Assembly: GCA_018384745.1 (NCBI GenBank)
Contig: JAHAYH010000053.1
Coordinates: forward strand, 1-50,390
DNA from: Caryophanon sp.
GTDB lineage: Bacteria; Bacillota; Bacilli; Bacillales_A; Planococcaceae
Direction: 5' to 3'
Length of the DNA stretch: 50,390 nucleotides
This document shows, one piece after another, positions 35,216 to 43,607 of the stretch (its first letter is position 1; every line of letters begins with the position of its first letter). Both the position numbers and the translations under genes were made by a program. The notes under the pieces are model-generated. The model searched no databases. It had not been told where the DNA came from and saw nothing but the letters and a program-made list of their open reading frames with translations.

Positions 35216-36118
35216 ATGAATGACAACCAAACATATTCCATTCAACAAGTATCTGAGATGACCGGTTTATCAAAACAACTCATTCGCAAATGGGAAGACC
35301 GCTATGAAATTGTTGCACCGCAGCGACTACCAAACGGTTATCGCGTATATACGGACAAGGAAGTCGCAACATTGTTGCATGTGTTACAGCTAACGAAGGA
35401 AGGCTACAGCATTAAACAAGCGGCGGAACAAGTTAAAAACAATGAGGAGTCACCGATTTTACAGCAGCAAGTACCCGACGCACATGAGCAATATATTGCC
35501 GATACGATTCAAAAGCTCATTCATGCTGGAACGATTGGTGATGATACAAAAATGCTTCACACGCTGCAACAAGCGCATCATACACTCGGAGTGAAGCGAA
35601 CAGTTGATCACGTCATTGTGCCGTTTTTATACGAGGTAGGTGAACTATGGTGCGCAGGCATTTGGGAAGAGTTCCAAGAGGCGCTCTCTAGCTTAGTCAT
35701 TCGCGATTACTTAGCGTATTTACGTCGTCAACTTTATTTGCCATCGAATGCGACGCCGATTTTAGGCAGCTGCTTACCGAATGAACGTCATGAAATTCCG
35801 ATGCAATTATTATTGCTACAAAGTATGTTTCTTGGCTACCGTACGACGATGCTTGGCCCATCACCAGCCCCTGCTGCGATCCAATCTGCCGTGCAACAGT
35901 TAAAGCCGAAGTACGTGCTGTTATCTGCGTTAACGGAGCTACCATTTCAAGATCAATACCGCATGATCGATGAGCTAGACGCGTTTGCTGGCAATCATCC
36001 TGAGACGACATTTTATTTAGGTGGTCCTGGTGCGCTAAAATTAAAGCGACTACACCCACTGCAACATATTCAGATTGTCGCGCGCATTGAAGATATATTT
36101 AAAACGAGTTCACCGTAA
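35216..36118 (+). CDS. MerR-family regulator with B12-binding domain (LitR/CarH-like)
   Basis: Members of this family are adenosylcobalamin-dependent photoreceptors that repress carotenoid genes in the dark. The 300-residue protein has a MerR winged helix (YSIQQVSEMTGLSKQLIRKW, residues 7-26; YRVYTDKEV), a four-helix cobalamin-cap domain (about 90-175) and a Rossmann B12-binding domain (about 183-295). The lower-ligand histidine is retained as H192 in NERHEIP (usual ExHxxG), but the cap motif W-x9-EH reads W145-x9-E155-A156, and the residue after the Trp is C146 where Thermus CarH has the His that ligates cobalt after light. ATG 35216 follows AAAGGAG. Divergent from the desaturase gene. Confidence 0.88.
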   Translation: MNDNQTYSIQQVSEMTGLSKQLIRKWEDRYEIVAPQRLPNGYRVYTDKEVATLLHVLQLTKEGYSIKQAAEQVKNNEESPILQQQVPDAHEQYIADTIQKLIHAGTIGDDTKMLHTLQQAHHTLGVKRTVDHVIVPFLYEVGELWCAGIWEEFQEALSSLVIRDYLAYLRRQLYLPSNATPILGSCLPNERHEIPMQLLLLQSMFLGYRTTMLGPSPAPAAIQSAVQQLKPKYVLLSALTELPFQDQYRMIDELDAFAGNHPETTFYLGGPGALKLKRLHPLQHIQIVARIEDIFKTSSP

Positions 36119-36134
36119 AAGATGAACTCGTTTT
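36101..36134. terminator. Bidirectional terminator between litR-like gene and methyltransferase
   Basis: AAAACGAGTTCA (36101-36112) pairs with TGAACTCGTTTT (36123-36134), followed by further T. The hairpin overlaps the stop codon of the regulator. Confidence 0.9.
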
Positions 36135-36135
36135 T

Positions 36136-36732
36136 TTACATTTCATAAATTAAAAAGCGCTCGTTTTCATTATGTTTGTATAACGTTGGAATTGGAATTT
36201 CTTCAATGAATGTAAACGGCGTACTTGCCATATATTCCACATAATCGTGCGAAGGGTAATAAAAAATAATCGTTAGTTTGCGAGGATGCTGTTCATACGA
36301 TGCGAGTACGTTTGCTAAAAACTTCATAAAAATTTGCACGGAAAACGGATTAAAAAAGAAAAACACATCTTGTTGCTCATTTAAATCGTATGCTTGTGCA
36401 TAGTGTTGTACAAACTGTATAACGTGCTGCTTGCCACCGTTTTTACGCAAATATGCCACCTTGTTATCGTTTGCCTCATCAATGTATTGCTCCTTCATAT
36501 CAATGCCTGCTACCGGAATGTGGAAGCGGTCGTATACGTAAAGCGGCACACGGCCTTTTCCGCAGCCAATATCGACAAATGAGCGCCCATCGATTGGATA
36601 ACGATCAAACAACACATCCAATCCTTCATACGGCGTCGGCTCATAGCGATGATAATGTGCCATTTGTGGAAAGCCGTATTGATTGCCGACCGTGCGAATG
36701 CCAAGGGCGGCATCTCGTTGTTCATCTGACAT
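36136..36732 (-). CDS. SAM-dependent methyltransferase, class I
   Basis: Protein of 198 residues with a Rossmann methyltransferase core: motif I FVDIGCGKGRVPLYV near residues 52-66, acidic post-motif GIDMKEQYIDEA, and FFFFNPFSVQIF at the motif IV position (NPF resembles NPPY-type motifs). The substrate is unknown. The ATG at 36732 is preferred to GTG at 36741 because AAGGAG lies eight bases ahead. Monocistronic between two terminators. Confidence 0.78.
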   Translation of the reverse strand: MSDEQRDAALGIRTVGNQYGFPQMAHYHRYEPTPYEGLDVLFDRYPIDGRSFVDIGCGKGRVPLYVYDRFHIPVAGIDMKEQYIDEANDNKVAYLRKNGGKQHVIQFVQHYAQAYDLNEQQDVFFFFNPFSVQIFMKFLANVLASYEQHPRKLTIIFYYPSHDYVEYMASTPFTFIEEIPIPTLYKHNENERFLIYEM

Positions 36733-36772
36733 ATTGTTCACTCCTTTTTTTGCACTATATCATGCAAACATA

Positions 36773-36806
36773 CAAAAAACGAGCAGCTACATTCATAGCT
36801 ACTCGT
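36773..36806 (-). terminator. Terminator of the iron ABC operon
   Basis: ACGAGTAGCTA (36796-36806, minus) pairs with TAGCTGCTCGT (36779-36789, one G-U) followed by UUUUUUG. Confidence 0.87.
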
Positions 36807-36810
36807 ATGC

Positions 36811-37596
36811 TTACGCTTTTTTCAAACGGTTTGGCGTAAAGAAAAACTTGCCATTTTGACGATAAATATCCGCATCAATTTCAAAAATTGACTCAAACAT
36901 TTCTTTACACATGACGCATTGTGGAATGCCGTCATAATGAATTTGCCCACGCTTTAAAACGATGAGACGATCGCTATATTGCGCCGCTTGGTTAATATCA
37001 TGCAGCACCATAATGACCGTCATCCCAAACTTTTCATTAAGCTCGTGTACAAGTTCCATCACTTCAAGCTGATGTGAAATATCTAAATACGTCGTTGGTT
37101 CATCTAACAATAACACTTTTGGACGCTGGGCAATTGCCATCGCGATCCATGCGCGTTGACGTTCTCCCCCCGACATCGCAGGTAACACGCGCCCTGCCAT
37201 ATGCGTTAAACCTGTTACTTCAAGTGCCCAATCAATAATTTCCTCATCTTCTGCTGACAAGCGACCTGAACGTTTTTTATGCGGATAGCGGCCGAACTCC
37301 ACAAGCTCTCGTACCGTCAAATCTAGCTGATGGTCGTTCATTTGCGGCAACATCGCAAGCTTCTTTGCCACGTCCTCTGTTTTCATGCGCATAATTTCTT
37401 CACCATCTAATAAAACAGAGCCTTCATCTGGTGTAATGAGGCGGGAAATGACACGTAAAAGCGTCGACTTTCCCGAACCGTTCGGACCAATTAAACTAAC
37501 AATTTCACCTGGCTGAATGTTAATGTCGATGTTGTTTAACTTAAACGCTGTGCTTCGTTCAAACGATAATTGACTAGTTTGTAGCAAATGAACCAC
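36811..37596 (-). CDS. Iron-siderophore/heme ABC transporter ATP-binding protein
   Basis: FecE/FhuC-type ATPase of 261 residues: Walker A GPNGSGKSTLL (near 38-48), Q-loop MLPQMN, signature MSGGERQRAWIAMA (near 141), Walker B VLLLDEPTTYLDISHQ and H-loop VLHDINQAAQYSD. Those last motifs are diagnostic of the FepC/FhuC branch. The GTG at 37596 overlaps the permease by 23 bases; a TTG four codons later is possible. Transcribed from the Fur-boxed promoter with the permease. Confidence 0.92.
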   Translation of the reverse strand: MVHLLQTSQLSFERSTAFKLNNIDINIQPGEIVSLIGPNGSGKSTLLRVISRLITPDEGSVLLDGEEIMRMKTEDVAKKLAMLPQMNDHQLDLTVRELVEFGRYPHKKRSGRLSAEDEEIIDWALEVTGLTHMAGRVLPAMSGGERQRAWIAMAIAQRPKVLLLDEPTTYLDISHQLEVMELVHELNEKFGMTVIMVLHDINQAAQYSDRLIVLKRGQIHYDGIPQCVMCKEMFESIFEIDADIYRQNGKFFFTPNRLKKA

Positions 37597-38617
37597 TCTT
37601 TCTGTAAATTAAGTATAAGAAATATGGACCGCCGATGAATGCCAGTAAAATGCCGACTGGTAGCTCTGTTGGATTAAATAAGCTACGCGCAATCGTATCC
37701 GCAAACACAACGAGCAATCCGCCACCGAACGCAGAGGCAGGTAATAAATAGCGATAATCGCCACCGATCATTAAGCGTAAAATATGTGGCACCACAAGTC
37801 CGACAAACCCAACTAATCCTGCAACACTCACCGCAATACCAGCAAGAAGTGCGCTTAATAAAATTAAATAAAAGCGGCTGCGCTCAACGCGATGTCCGAG
37901 CAGCTTTGCCATTTCATCACCAAGCGTTAACACGCGTATATGCTTAATCGCAAATAATGATAATACGAGCGCAACGACGGCGTACCCAACAACCATTTTC
38001 ACCTGTGCCCAACCAACACCGGCAATACCGCCTGATAACCACGGCAATACCGATTGCACACGGTCTGAATAAATAATCATAAGCGCATTTGTCACAGCGC
38101 CCATTAAAGCGTTAATCGCTACACCGACTAACACAATGCGCATTGGCGACGCCCCACCTTTTTTCCACGATAACGCATACACAATAAGCGCTGTGAAAAA
38201 GGCACCGAAAAACGCCGCAATCGGTAATAGTGCAAGCATCGCGGGGAAAATAACCATGACGATGATCGCCATAACGCCCGCTCCTGATGTTACACCGATA
38301 ATGCCAGGGTCTGCGAGCGGATTTTTCATGACCCCTTGTAAAATGGCACCGGCAATGCCTAAGCACATGCCGACGATCATGCCAATGATGACGCGCGGAA
38401 ATCTTAGCTCCCAAATGATGCGTCGTTGTAATGTATCTTCATTATTCATAATGCCACTTAATACTTCACTAACGGAAAAAGAAACTTGCCCAATCATTAA
38501 ACTGCCAAGCCCCATTACAATCATTAAAATCGGCAACGCAATTAATACACGTCGACGCTTTTTTTGCAGCGGATGCTTTACCGTTTGTTGTTTTTCAGAC
38601 GGTACTGTCGTATTCAT
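37574..38617 (-). CDS. Iron-siderophore/heme ABC transporter permease (FecCD family)
   Basis: BtuC-like permease of 347 residues with about nine to ten membrane helices. Family signatures: LRFPRVIIGMIVGMCLGIAGAILQGVMKNPLADPGIIGVTSGA, the coupling loop HRVERSRFYLI, and the C-terminal ELPVGILLAFIGGPYFLYLIYR. The ATG at 38617 is chosen because AAAAGGTG lies upstream; the earlier in-frame ATG at 38668 has no ribosome binding site and lies just after the promoter. It forms a homodimer with the following ATPase; no substrate-binding protein gene is in the window. Confidence 0.93.
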   Translation of the reverse strand: MNTTVPSEKQQTVKHPLQKKRRRVLIALPILMIVMGLGSLMIGQVSFSVSEVLSGIMNNEDTLQRRIIWELRFPRVIIGMIVGMCLGIAGAILQGVMKNPLADPGIIGVTSGAGVMAIIVMVIFPAMLALLPIAAFFGAFFTALIVYALSWKKGGASPMRIVLVGVAINALMGAVTNALMIIYSDRVQSVLPWLSGGIAGVGWAQVKMVVGYAVVALVLSLFAIKHIRVLTLGDEMAKLLGHRVERSRFYLILLSALLAGIAVSVAGLVGFVGLVVPHILRLMIGGDYRYLLPASAFGGGLLVVFADTIARSLFNPTELPVGILLAFIGGPYFLYLIYRKSGSFATN

Positions 38618-38677
38618 TGTCTCGTACACCTTTTCGTTTCTAGAATGTATGGTGTAATATTTACCCATATAATTTCA

Positions 38678-38706
38678 ATACTATCGATAATGAGAATCAT
38701 TGTCAA
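38678..38706 (-). promoter_or_regulatory. Fur-controlled promoter of the iron ABC operon
   Basis: TTGACA (38701-38706) and TAGTAT (38678-38683) are 17 bases apart on the minus strand. The spacer is occupied by GATAATGAGAATCATTGTC (38686-38704 on the plus strand), matching the 19-base Fur box at 17 positions. Confidence 0.9.
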
Positions 38707-38755
38707 TGAACTTTTCGTATTTTCAATATTTTTTCGACACAACTGTCGTTTTTAG

Positions 38756-38785
38756 TTGACGAAATAGCTGGAATACTTTTATAGT
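38756..38785 (+). promoter_or_regulatory. Promoter of the IsdG-like monooxygenase gene
   Basis: TTGACG (38756-38761) and TATAGT (38780-38785) are 18 bases apart, about 45 bases ahead of the ATG. The Fur box of the divergent operon ends 51 bases upstream of the -35, so control by the same box is possible but not obvious. Confidence 0.65.
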
Positions 38786-38831
38786 AAGAGGGTACACATT
38801 ATATAAATTCACTTTAAAGGAGTTCATTCAC

Positions 38832-39170
38832 ATGATCGTTGTAACAAACCGCATCGAAGTAAAAAAAGGCTTCGGCAAACAAATGGCACCAGCATTCACA
38901 CGTCCTTCAGGCTTAGACCAATTCAAAGGCTTCGTAAAAGTTGAAGTGTTAGTATCAGAAAATGAAAACTCAGATGAAATGAACGTAAACATGTTCTGGG
39001 AAACAATGGAGGACTTCCAAGTTTGGCGTAACTCTGACGCTTTTAAAGCGGCTCACAAACGCGATGGTGGCGAGAAACAAGAAGGCGGTCACCCACACGG
39101 TGAAGGCGATAGCCCAATTATCGGCAGCAAGTTAATCATTGCTGAAGTAGCTGCTTCTTTACAATACTAA
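38832..39170 (+). CDS. Antibiotic-biosynthesis-monooxygenase fold protein, heme oxygenase HmoA/IsdG-like
   Basis: Protein of 112 residues with the ferredoxin-like ABM fold. It starts MIVVTNRIEVKKGFGKQM and has VWRNSDAFKAAHK, matching the Trp and proximal His positions of IsdG/IsdI and HmoB; N6 in the first strand fits the conserved Asn of heme-degrading members. Likely role: degradation of heme to release iron. A His/Gly-rich insert (GGHPHGEGD) precedes the last strand. AAAGGAG precedes the ATG. Divergent from the Fur-controlled ABC transporter, which supports an iron role. Confidence 0.85.
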   Translation: MIVVTNRIEVKKGFGKQMAPAFTRPSGLDQFKGFVKVEVLVSENENSDEMNVNMFWETMEDFQVWRNSDAFKAAHKRDGGEKQEGGHPHGEGDSPIIGSKLIIAEVAASLQY

Positions 39171-39185
39171 TTTTTTCAATTCCGC

Positions 39186-39226
39186 ATCCTACTCGACATA
39201 CGTACATGTCGAGTAGGATTTTTTTA
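39186..39226 (+). terminator. Terminator after the IsdG-like gene
   Basis: ATCCTACTCGACA (39186-39198) pairs perfectly with TGTCGAGTAGGAT (39207-39219), then TTTTTT. Confidence 0.92.
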
Positions 39227-39306
39227 TGGACTTGCTGCGCATAGACATTTTCGTTTCATCGCTGTCACAAAGCGCGTGCGTTCTTCCAGATCACCATCGC
39301 GAAAAT

Positions 39307-39336
39307 TTGAAAAAAGACTGACAAATGCTGTATACT
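39307..39336 (+). promoter_or_regulatory. Promoter of the small MerR regulator gene
   Basis: TTGAAA (39307-39312) and TATACT (39331-39336) are 18 bases apart. An inverted repeat ACCGT-ATGC-ACGGT (39344-39357) lies over the expected start of transcription and could be an operator. Confidence 0.6.
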
Positions 39337-39380
39337 TTCAATGACCGTATGCACGGTGAAGTCAAATTGGAGGTGACTAC

Positions 39381-39779
39381 ATTGGGACAGACAAACTAAA
39401 AATTGGTGAACTTGCATCAAAAACGGGGATTACAAAACGTACGATTGATTACTATACGACGCTGGGCTTATTAAAGGCGGAGCGCTCTTCATCGAATTAT
39501 CGTTACTACCATGTAGACGCCATTCAACAATTGGACTACATCGAGAAACGAAAAGACGAAGGACTAAGCTTAGAGGAAATTCGTAAGGAGTTAATTGAAC
39601 GTAATGCTGAAGCGTTAGATGTGCAAGAGCTTCGTTTAAAAATGCGCGACCTTGAACAAGATGTTTCAAAGTTAATTGCAACACTTGATGAGGATGAGCA
39701 GTCGAAGCAGTCGATTACAAAAAACATTACACAAGAGAGTTTAGCGCTTATTAAATCTCTCGCATTACTTTTACATTAA
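39381..39779 (+). CDS. MerR-family transcriptional regulator with apparent ATT start codon
   Basis: DNA-binding regulator of 132 residues. The frame reads (I/M)GTDKLKIGELASKTG, then ITKRTIDYYTTLGLLKAERS: a complete MerR winged helix, followed by a coiled-coil dimerisation helix (LRLKMRDLEQDVSKLIATLD) and a short tail. No ATG, GTG or TTG exists in frame between the upstream TGA (39357-39359) and the helix-turn-helix. ATT at 39381 is placed seven bases after GGAGG (39369-39373), an ideal distance. A TTG one base later (39382) runs into a stop after five codons, so a one-base frameshift is the alternative explanation. Probably co-transcribed with the following transporter. Confidence 0.75.
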   Translation: MGTDKLKIGELASKTGITKRTIDYYTTLGLLKAERSSSNYRYYHVDAIQQLDYIEKRKDEGLSLEEIRKELIERNAEALDVQELRLKMRDLEQDVSKLIATLDEDEQSKQSITKNITQESLALIKSLALLLH

Positions 39780-39782
39780 CCC

Positions 39783-39824
39783 AGGAGGTGAATGTCTTAC
39801 GTATTTACGTAAGACCTTTGAGTG
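39783..39824 (+). promoter_or_regulatory. Shine-Dalgarno and start codon separated by a perfect hairpin
   Basis: AGGAGGTG (39783-39790) is the only strong ribosome binding site before the GTG at 39822, but 31 bases separate them. The intervening sequence forms GTCTTACG-TATTTA-CGTAAGAC (39794-39815); when folded, only AAT plus CTTTGA remain between the two, giving a normal spacing of about nine bases. A six-codon frame starting at the ATG 39792 lies inside the hairpin. Confidence 0.65.
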
Positions 39825-41138
39825 ACCATAGTTAACTTGTCCATTTTTATACTTTTAATTGCATTAACCGCGTTCTTCGTCGCAACCGAGTTCGCAATCG
39901 TGAAGGTGCGCCAATCACGCATCGATCAACTTGTTGCAGAAGGAAAAGCTGGTTCACTTGCAGCGAAACAAGTTACAACACATTTAGATGAATATTTATC
40001 AGCGTGTCAATTAGGGATTACCGTAACCGCATTAGGAATTGGTATGGTTGGTGAATCAACATTTGAGTTTATATTACATCCGTTCTTTACAAGCATCGGT
40101 ATTGGTGAAGAGTACATTCACTTCTTCACAATTGGTGCCGCGTTTATTATCGCAACGTTTTTACACGTAGTTGTTGGTGAATTAGCGCCCAAAACAATTG
40201 CTATTCAAAAAGCCGAGCGTGTCACATTGCTGTTTGCAAAACCGATTCAAATTTTTTACCGCATTTTATACCCATTCATTTGGGCATTAAATGGCTCTGC
40301 ACGCTTGTTGTTAAAAGTTGTTGGCATGAAGCCTGCCTCTGAACATGAGCTTTCGCATACAGAGGAAGAATTACGTTCATTGTTAACGGAAAGCTTCAAA
40401 TCTGGGGAGATTAATAAAAACGAATTAAAATACGTAAACAACGTCTTTGAATTTGATGATAAAATTGCCCGTGAAATTATGGTGCCGCGTACAGAAATTA
40501 TTGCGTTTGAACGCAATACAACGCTCGATGAAGTAATTGCAACAATTTCAGAGGAGCAATATACACGCTACCCAATTTACGACGGTGACCGTGATCGCAT
40601 TTTAGGCTTTTTAAATATTAAAGAGTTTTTAACGCAAGGTATGACAAATCGCGTAACGTCGGAAAACTTCGCACTTGATAACTTTATCAATCCAGTTATT
40701 AATACGATTGAGTCGACACCGATTCACGATTTACTCGCAAAAATGCAGCGCGAGCGCACACATATTGCGATCTTATTGGATGAATATGGCGGCACAAGCG
40801 GCATGGTAACAGTTGAGGATATTTTAGAGGAACTTGTCGGTGAAATTCGCGATGAGTTTGACGAAGATGAAGTGCCAGAAATCCGCAAAGTGCGCGACAA
40901 CCACTACATTGTTGATGCAAAGCTATTAATTGATGACGTGAGCACATTGCTCGGCGTTGAACTACAAGCCGAAGATGTCGACACGATTGCTGGTTGGTAT
41001 TTAACACAAAATACCGACTTAGATGCTAACTTACTCGTCAACTTTGAAAGCTATGACTTTACCGTTTATGAAAAAGATGGGCATCAACTGCACTACATTG
41101 AAATTAAAAAGGCATTGCCTGTTGCTATGAAAGCATAA
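39822..41138 (+). CDS. CNNM/CorC (HlyC-type) hemolysin-family transporter
   Basis: Membrane protein of 438 residues of the UPF0053/CNNM family, linked to Mg2+ or other divalent cation export. It has an N-terminal DUF21 domain with about four helices ([30 protein letters not shown] at the start), a tandem CBS domain pair (about residues 210-335; [41 protein letters not shown]) and a C-terminal CorC/HlyC domain. The GTG at 39822 matches the N-terminus of homologues; its ribosome binding site is behind a hairpin. Follows the merR gene by 42 bases. Confidence 0.9.
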   Translation: MTIVNLSIFILLIALTAFFVATEFAIVKVRQSRIDQLVAEGKAGSLAAKQVTTHLDEYLSACQLGITVTALGIGMVGESTFEFILHPFFTSIGIGEEYIHFFTIGAAFIIATFLHVVVGELAPKTIAIQKAERVTLLFAKPIQIFYRILYPFIWALNGSARLLLKVVGMKPASEHELSHTEEELRSLLTESFKSGEINKNELKYVNNVFEFDDKIAREIMVPRTEIIAFERNTTLDEVIATISEEQYTRYPIYDGDRDRILGFLNIKEFLTQGMTNRVTSENFALDNFINPVINTIESTPIHDLLAKMQRERTHIAILLDEYGGTSGMVTVEDILEELVGEIRDEFDEDEVPEIRKVRDNHYIVDAKLLIDDVSTLLGVELQAEDVDTIAGWYLTQNTDLDANLLVNFESYDFTVYEKDGHQLHYIEIKKALPVAMKA

Positions 41139-41139
41139 G

Positions 41140-41174
41140 AAAAAGCCGACGAGGAAATCACTCGTCGGCTTTTT
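41140..41174. terminator. Bidirectional terminator between the CNNM gene and fumC
   Basis: Perfect 14-base-pair hairpin (41140-41153 with 41161-41174, loop GAAATCA) with A-rich and T-rich flanks. Confidence 0.93.
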
Positions 41175-41177
41175 GCG

Positions 41178-42569
41178 TTATTCAGCGTTTGGATAAATCA
41201 TCGTCGCTGGATCTACATATTCATCGTATTGCTGTTCTGTTAAGTAGCCTGTTGCCAGTGCTGCTTCTTTTAACGTTGTGCCCTCTTTATGCGCTTTTTT
41301 CGCAATCTCTGCCGCTTTTTCGTAGCCGATATATGGGTTTAACGCCGTTACAAGCATTAATGAATTTTTCAAGTTCGCTTCTAACACTTCTTTATTTGGC
41401 TCGATGCCAACTGCACAGTTATCGTTAAAGCTTTGCATCGCATCTGCAAGTAAGCGCGCAGATTGTAAGAAGTTATAAATGATCACCGGCTTGAAAACGT
41501 TTAATTCAAAGTTCCCTTGTGACGCAGCAAAACCAATTGCAGCATCGTTGCCAAACACTTGGCATGCCACCATCGTTAATGCCTCTGATTGTGTTGGGTT
41601 TACTTTCCCTGGCATGATCGATGAGCCTGGCTCGTTTTCTGGAATCGTAATTTCACCGATGCCTGAACGTGGACCAGAAGCTAACCAGCGCACGTCGTTG
41701 GCAATTTTCATTAAGTCTGCAGCTAGCGCTTTTAACGCGCCGTGTGCTGTTGTAATTTCATCGTGTGATGTTAAGGCGTGGAACTTATTTTCAGCAGATG
41801 TAAATGCCTTCCCTGTATAGGCTGAAATTTCTTCCGCCACAAGCTCGCCGAATTTTGGATGTGCATTAATACCTGTTCCTACTGCTGTACCGCCGATTGC
41901 TAACTCTTTCATGAAATCATTTGTCACATGAATCATCTTTTCACATTTCACGAGCATATGCTTCCACCCTGAAATCTCTTGCCCTAATGTGAGTGGCGTT
42001 GCATCTTGTAAATGCGTACGACCGATTTTAATAATGTCTTTAAACGCTTCCTCTTTTTCAGCAAACGTTGCTTTTAAAACATTTAATTTCGGCACGACTT
42101 GCTCTTCTACAGCTAAAACAGCCGCTACGTGTAACGCTGTTGGGAATGTATCGTTTGAGCTTTGCGACATGTTTACATCATCATTTGGATGCACTTGTTC
42201 GTCAGAGCCTTGTTCGCTTAAAATTTGATTGGCACGGAATGATAATACTTCATTGACGTTCATGTTTGATTGAGTACCTGAGCCTGTTTGCCATACGACT
42301 AATGGGAACTGCTCATCCCACTTGCCTGCAAGCACCTCATCAGCAGCTGCGACAATCGCGTCTTTTTTCGCATCTGATAACTTTCCTAGCTTGTTGTTCG
42401 CAATCGCTGCAGAACGCTTTAAAATCGCAAACGCATACACAATCTCAATTGGCATTTTTTCTGTACCAATTTTGAAGTTTTGTAATGATCGCTGTGTTTG
42501 CGCTTTCCAGAGCTTGTCTGCTTGCACTTCAATTTCACCCATTGTGTCTTTTTCAATACGGAATTCCAT
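41178..42569 (-). CDS. fumC: Fumarate hydratase class II
   Basis: Iron-independent homotetrameric fumarase (fumarate to L-malate) of the TCA cycle, called CitG in B. subtilis. The 463-residue protein has the superfamily signature [26 protein letters not shown] and [16 protein letters not shown]. The frame is open 62 codons further upstream but passes through the promoter; the ATG at 42569 follows GGAGAGG and starts at the conserved [13 protein letters not shown] sigma-A promoter overlapped by a Fur-box-like sequence lies about 125 bases upstream. Confidence 0.96.
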   Translation of the reverse strand: MEFRIEKDTMGEIEVQADKLWKAQTQRSLQNFKIGTEKMPIEIVYAFAILKRSAAIANNKLGKLSDAKKDAIVAAADEVLAGKWDEQFPLVVWQTGSGTQSNMNVNEVLSFRANQILSEQGSDEQVHPNDDVNMSQSSNDTFPTALHVAAVLAVEEQVVPKLNVLKATFAEKEEAFKDIIKIGRTHLQDATPLTLGQEISGWKHMLVKCEKMIHVTNDFMKELAIGGTAVGTGINAHPKFGELVAEEISAYTGKAFTSAENKFHALTSHDEITTAHGALKALAADLMKIANDVRWLASGPRSGIGEITIPENEPGSSIMPGKVNPTQSEALTMVACQVFGNDAAIGFAASQGNFELNVFKPVIIYNFLQSARLLADAMQSFNDNCAVGIEPNKEVLEANLKNSLMLVTALNPYIGYEKAAEIAKKAHKEGTTLKEAALATGYLTEQQYDEYVDPATMIYPNAE

Positions 42570-42694
42570 GTGAACCTCTCCTTTTGAACGATGTGTAATG
42601 AAAAAGGACAACGCAGGCAAGAAAAATTCTGCACTGATTTGCCCTTTTTGTTCGGATTTAGTTGGAACTAAAATGTGGTTGTATCCCTTACAAC

Positions 42695-42727
42695 GATAAT
42701 GATAATCAATTTCAATAAAGGCGTCAA
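42695..42727 (-). promoter_or_regulatory. fumC promoter overlapped by a Fur-box-like sequence
   Basis: TTGACG (42722-42727) and TATCAT (42699-42704) are 17 bases apart on the minus strand. The plus-strand sequence GATAATGATAATCAATTTC (42695-42713) matches the 19-base Fur consensus at 17 positions and covers the -10. Confidence 0.72.
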
Positions 42728-42814
42728 CTATATAAATTTCGTTATGTGACATCAATCATTTCAAATAGCTGGCAATGCGTCAAAATGCTATGATACGTAC
42801 TGAGGTGATTTTTC

Positions 42815-43573
42815 ATGAACATTAAGCAATACATTCATACCGCTTCGGTCGTTGCTGGCATTACATTAAAAGATGCGGCGCAGCGCGAAGCGAACAACAT
42901 GGCACTGCATGTATGTGAAGATGAAGCGGCAATCCTCCATAATCGACAACAGCTTGCGGCTTCACTTACTAGTAGCCTAGCACAGTTCGTTTGCGCACAA
43001 CAAACACATAGCTCGAACTTTTATAAAGTTGAGCGAAAAGATGTAGGTGCTGGTGCAATGACGATGGACGATGCCATTGTAGATACAGACGGCTTGTATA
43101 CGTTTGAAAAAGACGTTGTGCTTTGTAGCTTTTCAGCGGATTGCGTACCGGTATTTTTATACGATGAAACGCGCGGCATGGTCGGGGCTATTCACTCTGG
43201 TTGGCAAGGTACGGTGAAAGAAATTACGAAAAAAATGGTCGAGCATCTTCTGCACCATGAAAAGCTAAACGCTCAAAATGTCCACATTCATATTGGTATG
43301 GCACTAAGTCAACAGCGCTTTGAAGTCGATCGCGATGTGTACGACAAATTCGCTGCACTCGGCTACGCTGATGATTTCATGTATTTCAATGAAAGCACAA
43401 ACAAATATCATATCGACAATCAGCGTACGGTGAAACAACAATGCATCATCGCTGGTATTCCTGCCGAAAATATTACGATTGATGATACATGCACGTTTAA
43501 CAGTGCGGAAGGCTTCTCCTATCGTCAAGACCGTCAAGCAGGTCGTCATTTAAGCTATATTTATCGGCAATAA
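42815..43573 (+). CDS. pgeF: Multicopper polyphenol oxidase/laccase-domain protein (PgeF/YfiH family)
   Basis: YfiH/PgeF proteins act as purine nucleoside phosphorylase/adenosine deaminase-like enzymes and, in E. coli, in peptidoglycan editing. The 252-residue protein has the family hallmarks AQQTHSSNFYKV, CSFSADCVPVFLYD and GAIHSGWQGTVKEITKKM, giving the conserved His-Cys-His metal/active site. Length is normal. Monocistronic, divergent from fumC, with AGGTGATTTTTC before the ATG. Copper oxidase activity is a family label rather than a supported role. Confidence 0.85.
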   Translation: MNIKQYIHTASVVAGITLKDAAQREANNMALHVCEDEAAILHNRQQLAASLTSSLAQFVCAQQTHSSNFYKVERKDVGAGAMTMDDAIVDTDGLYTFEKDVVLCSFSADCVPVFLYDETRGMVGAIHSGWQGTVKEITKKMVEHLLHHEKLNAQNVHIHIGMALSQQRFEVDRDVYDKFAALGYADDFMYFNESTNKYHIDNQRTVKQQCIIAGIPAENITIDDTCTFNSAEGFSYRQDRQAGRHLSYIYRQ

Positions 43574-43607
43574 AAAACCCGCGTGCCAACATTGGTACGC
43601 GGGTTTT
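43574..43607. terminator. Bidirectional terminator between pgeF and the PAS-GGDEF gene
   Basis: AAAACCCGCGTGCCA (43574-43588) pairs with TGGTACGCGGGTTTT (43593-43607) with one wobble. Confidence 0.9.

Noticed and set aside
39531-39779. Short 82-residue frame beginning at an internal TTG
   Set aside because: It is the C-terminal part of the MerR regulator; the helix-turn-helix is encoded in the same frame upstream from the ATT at 39381.
42570-42755. N-terminal extension of FumC by 62 codons
   Set aside because: It starts upstream of the promoter and contains no conserved sequence; the ATG at 42569 has a good ribosome binding site.
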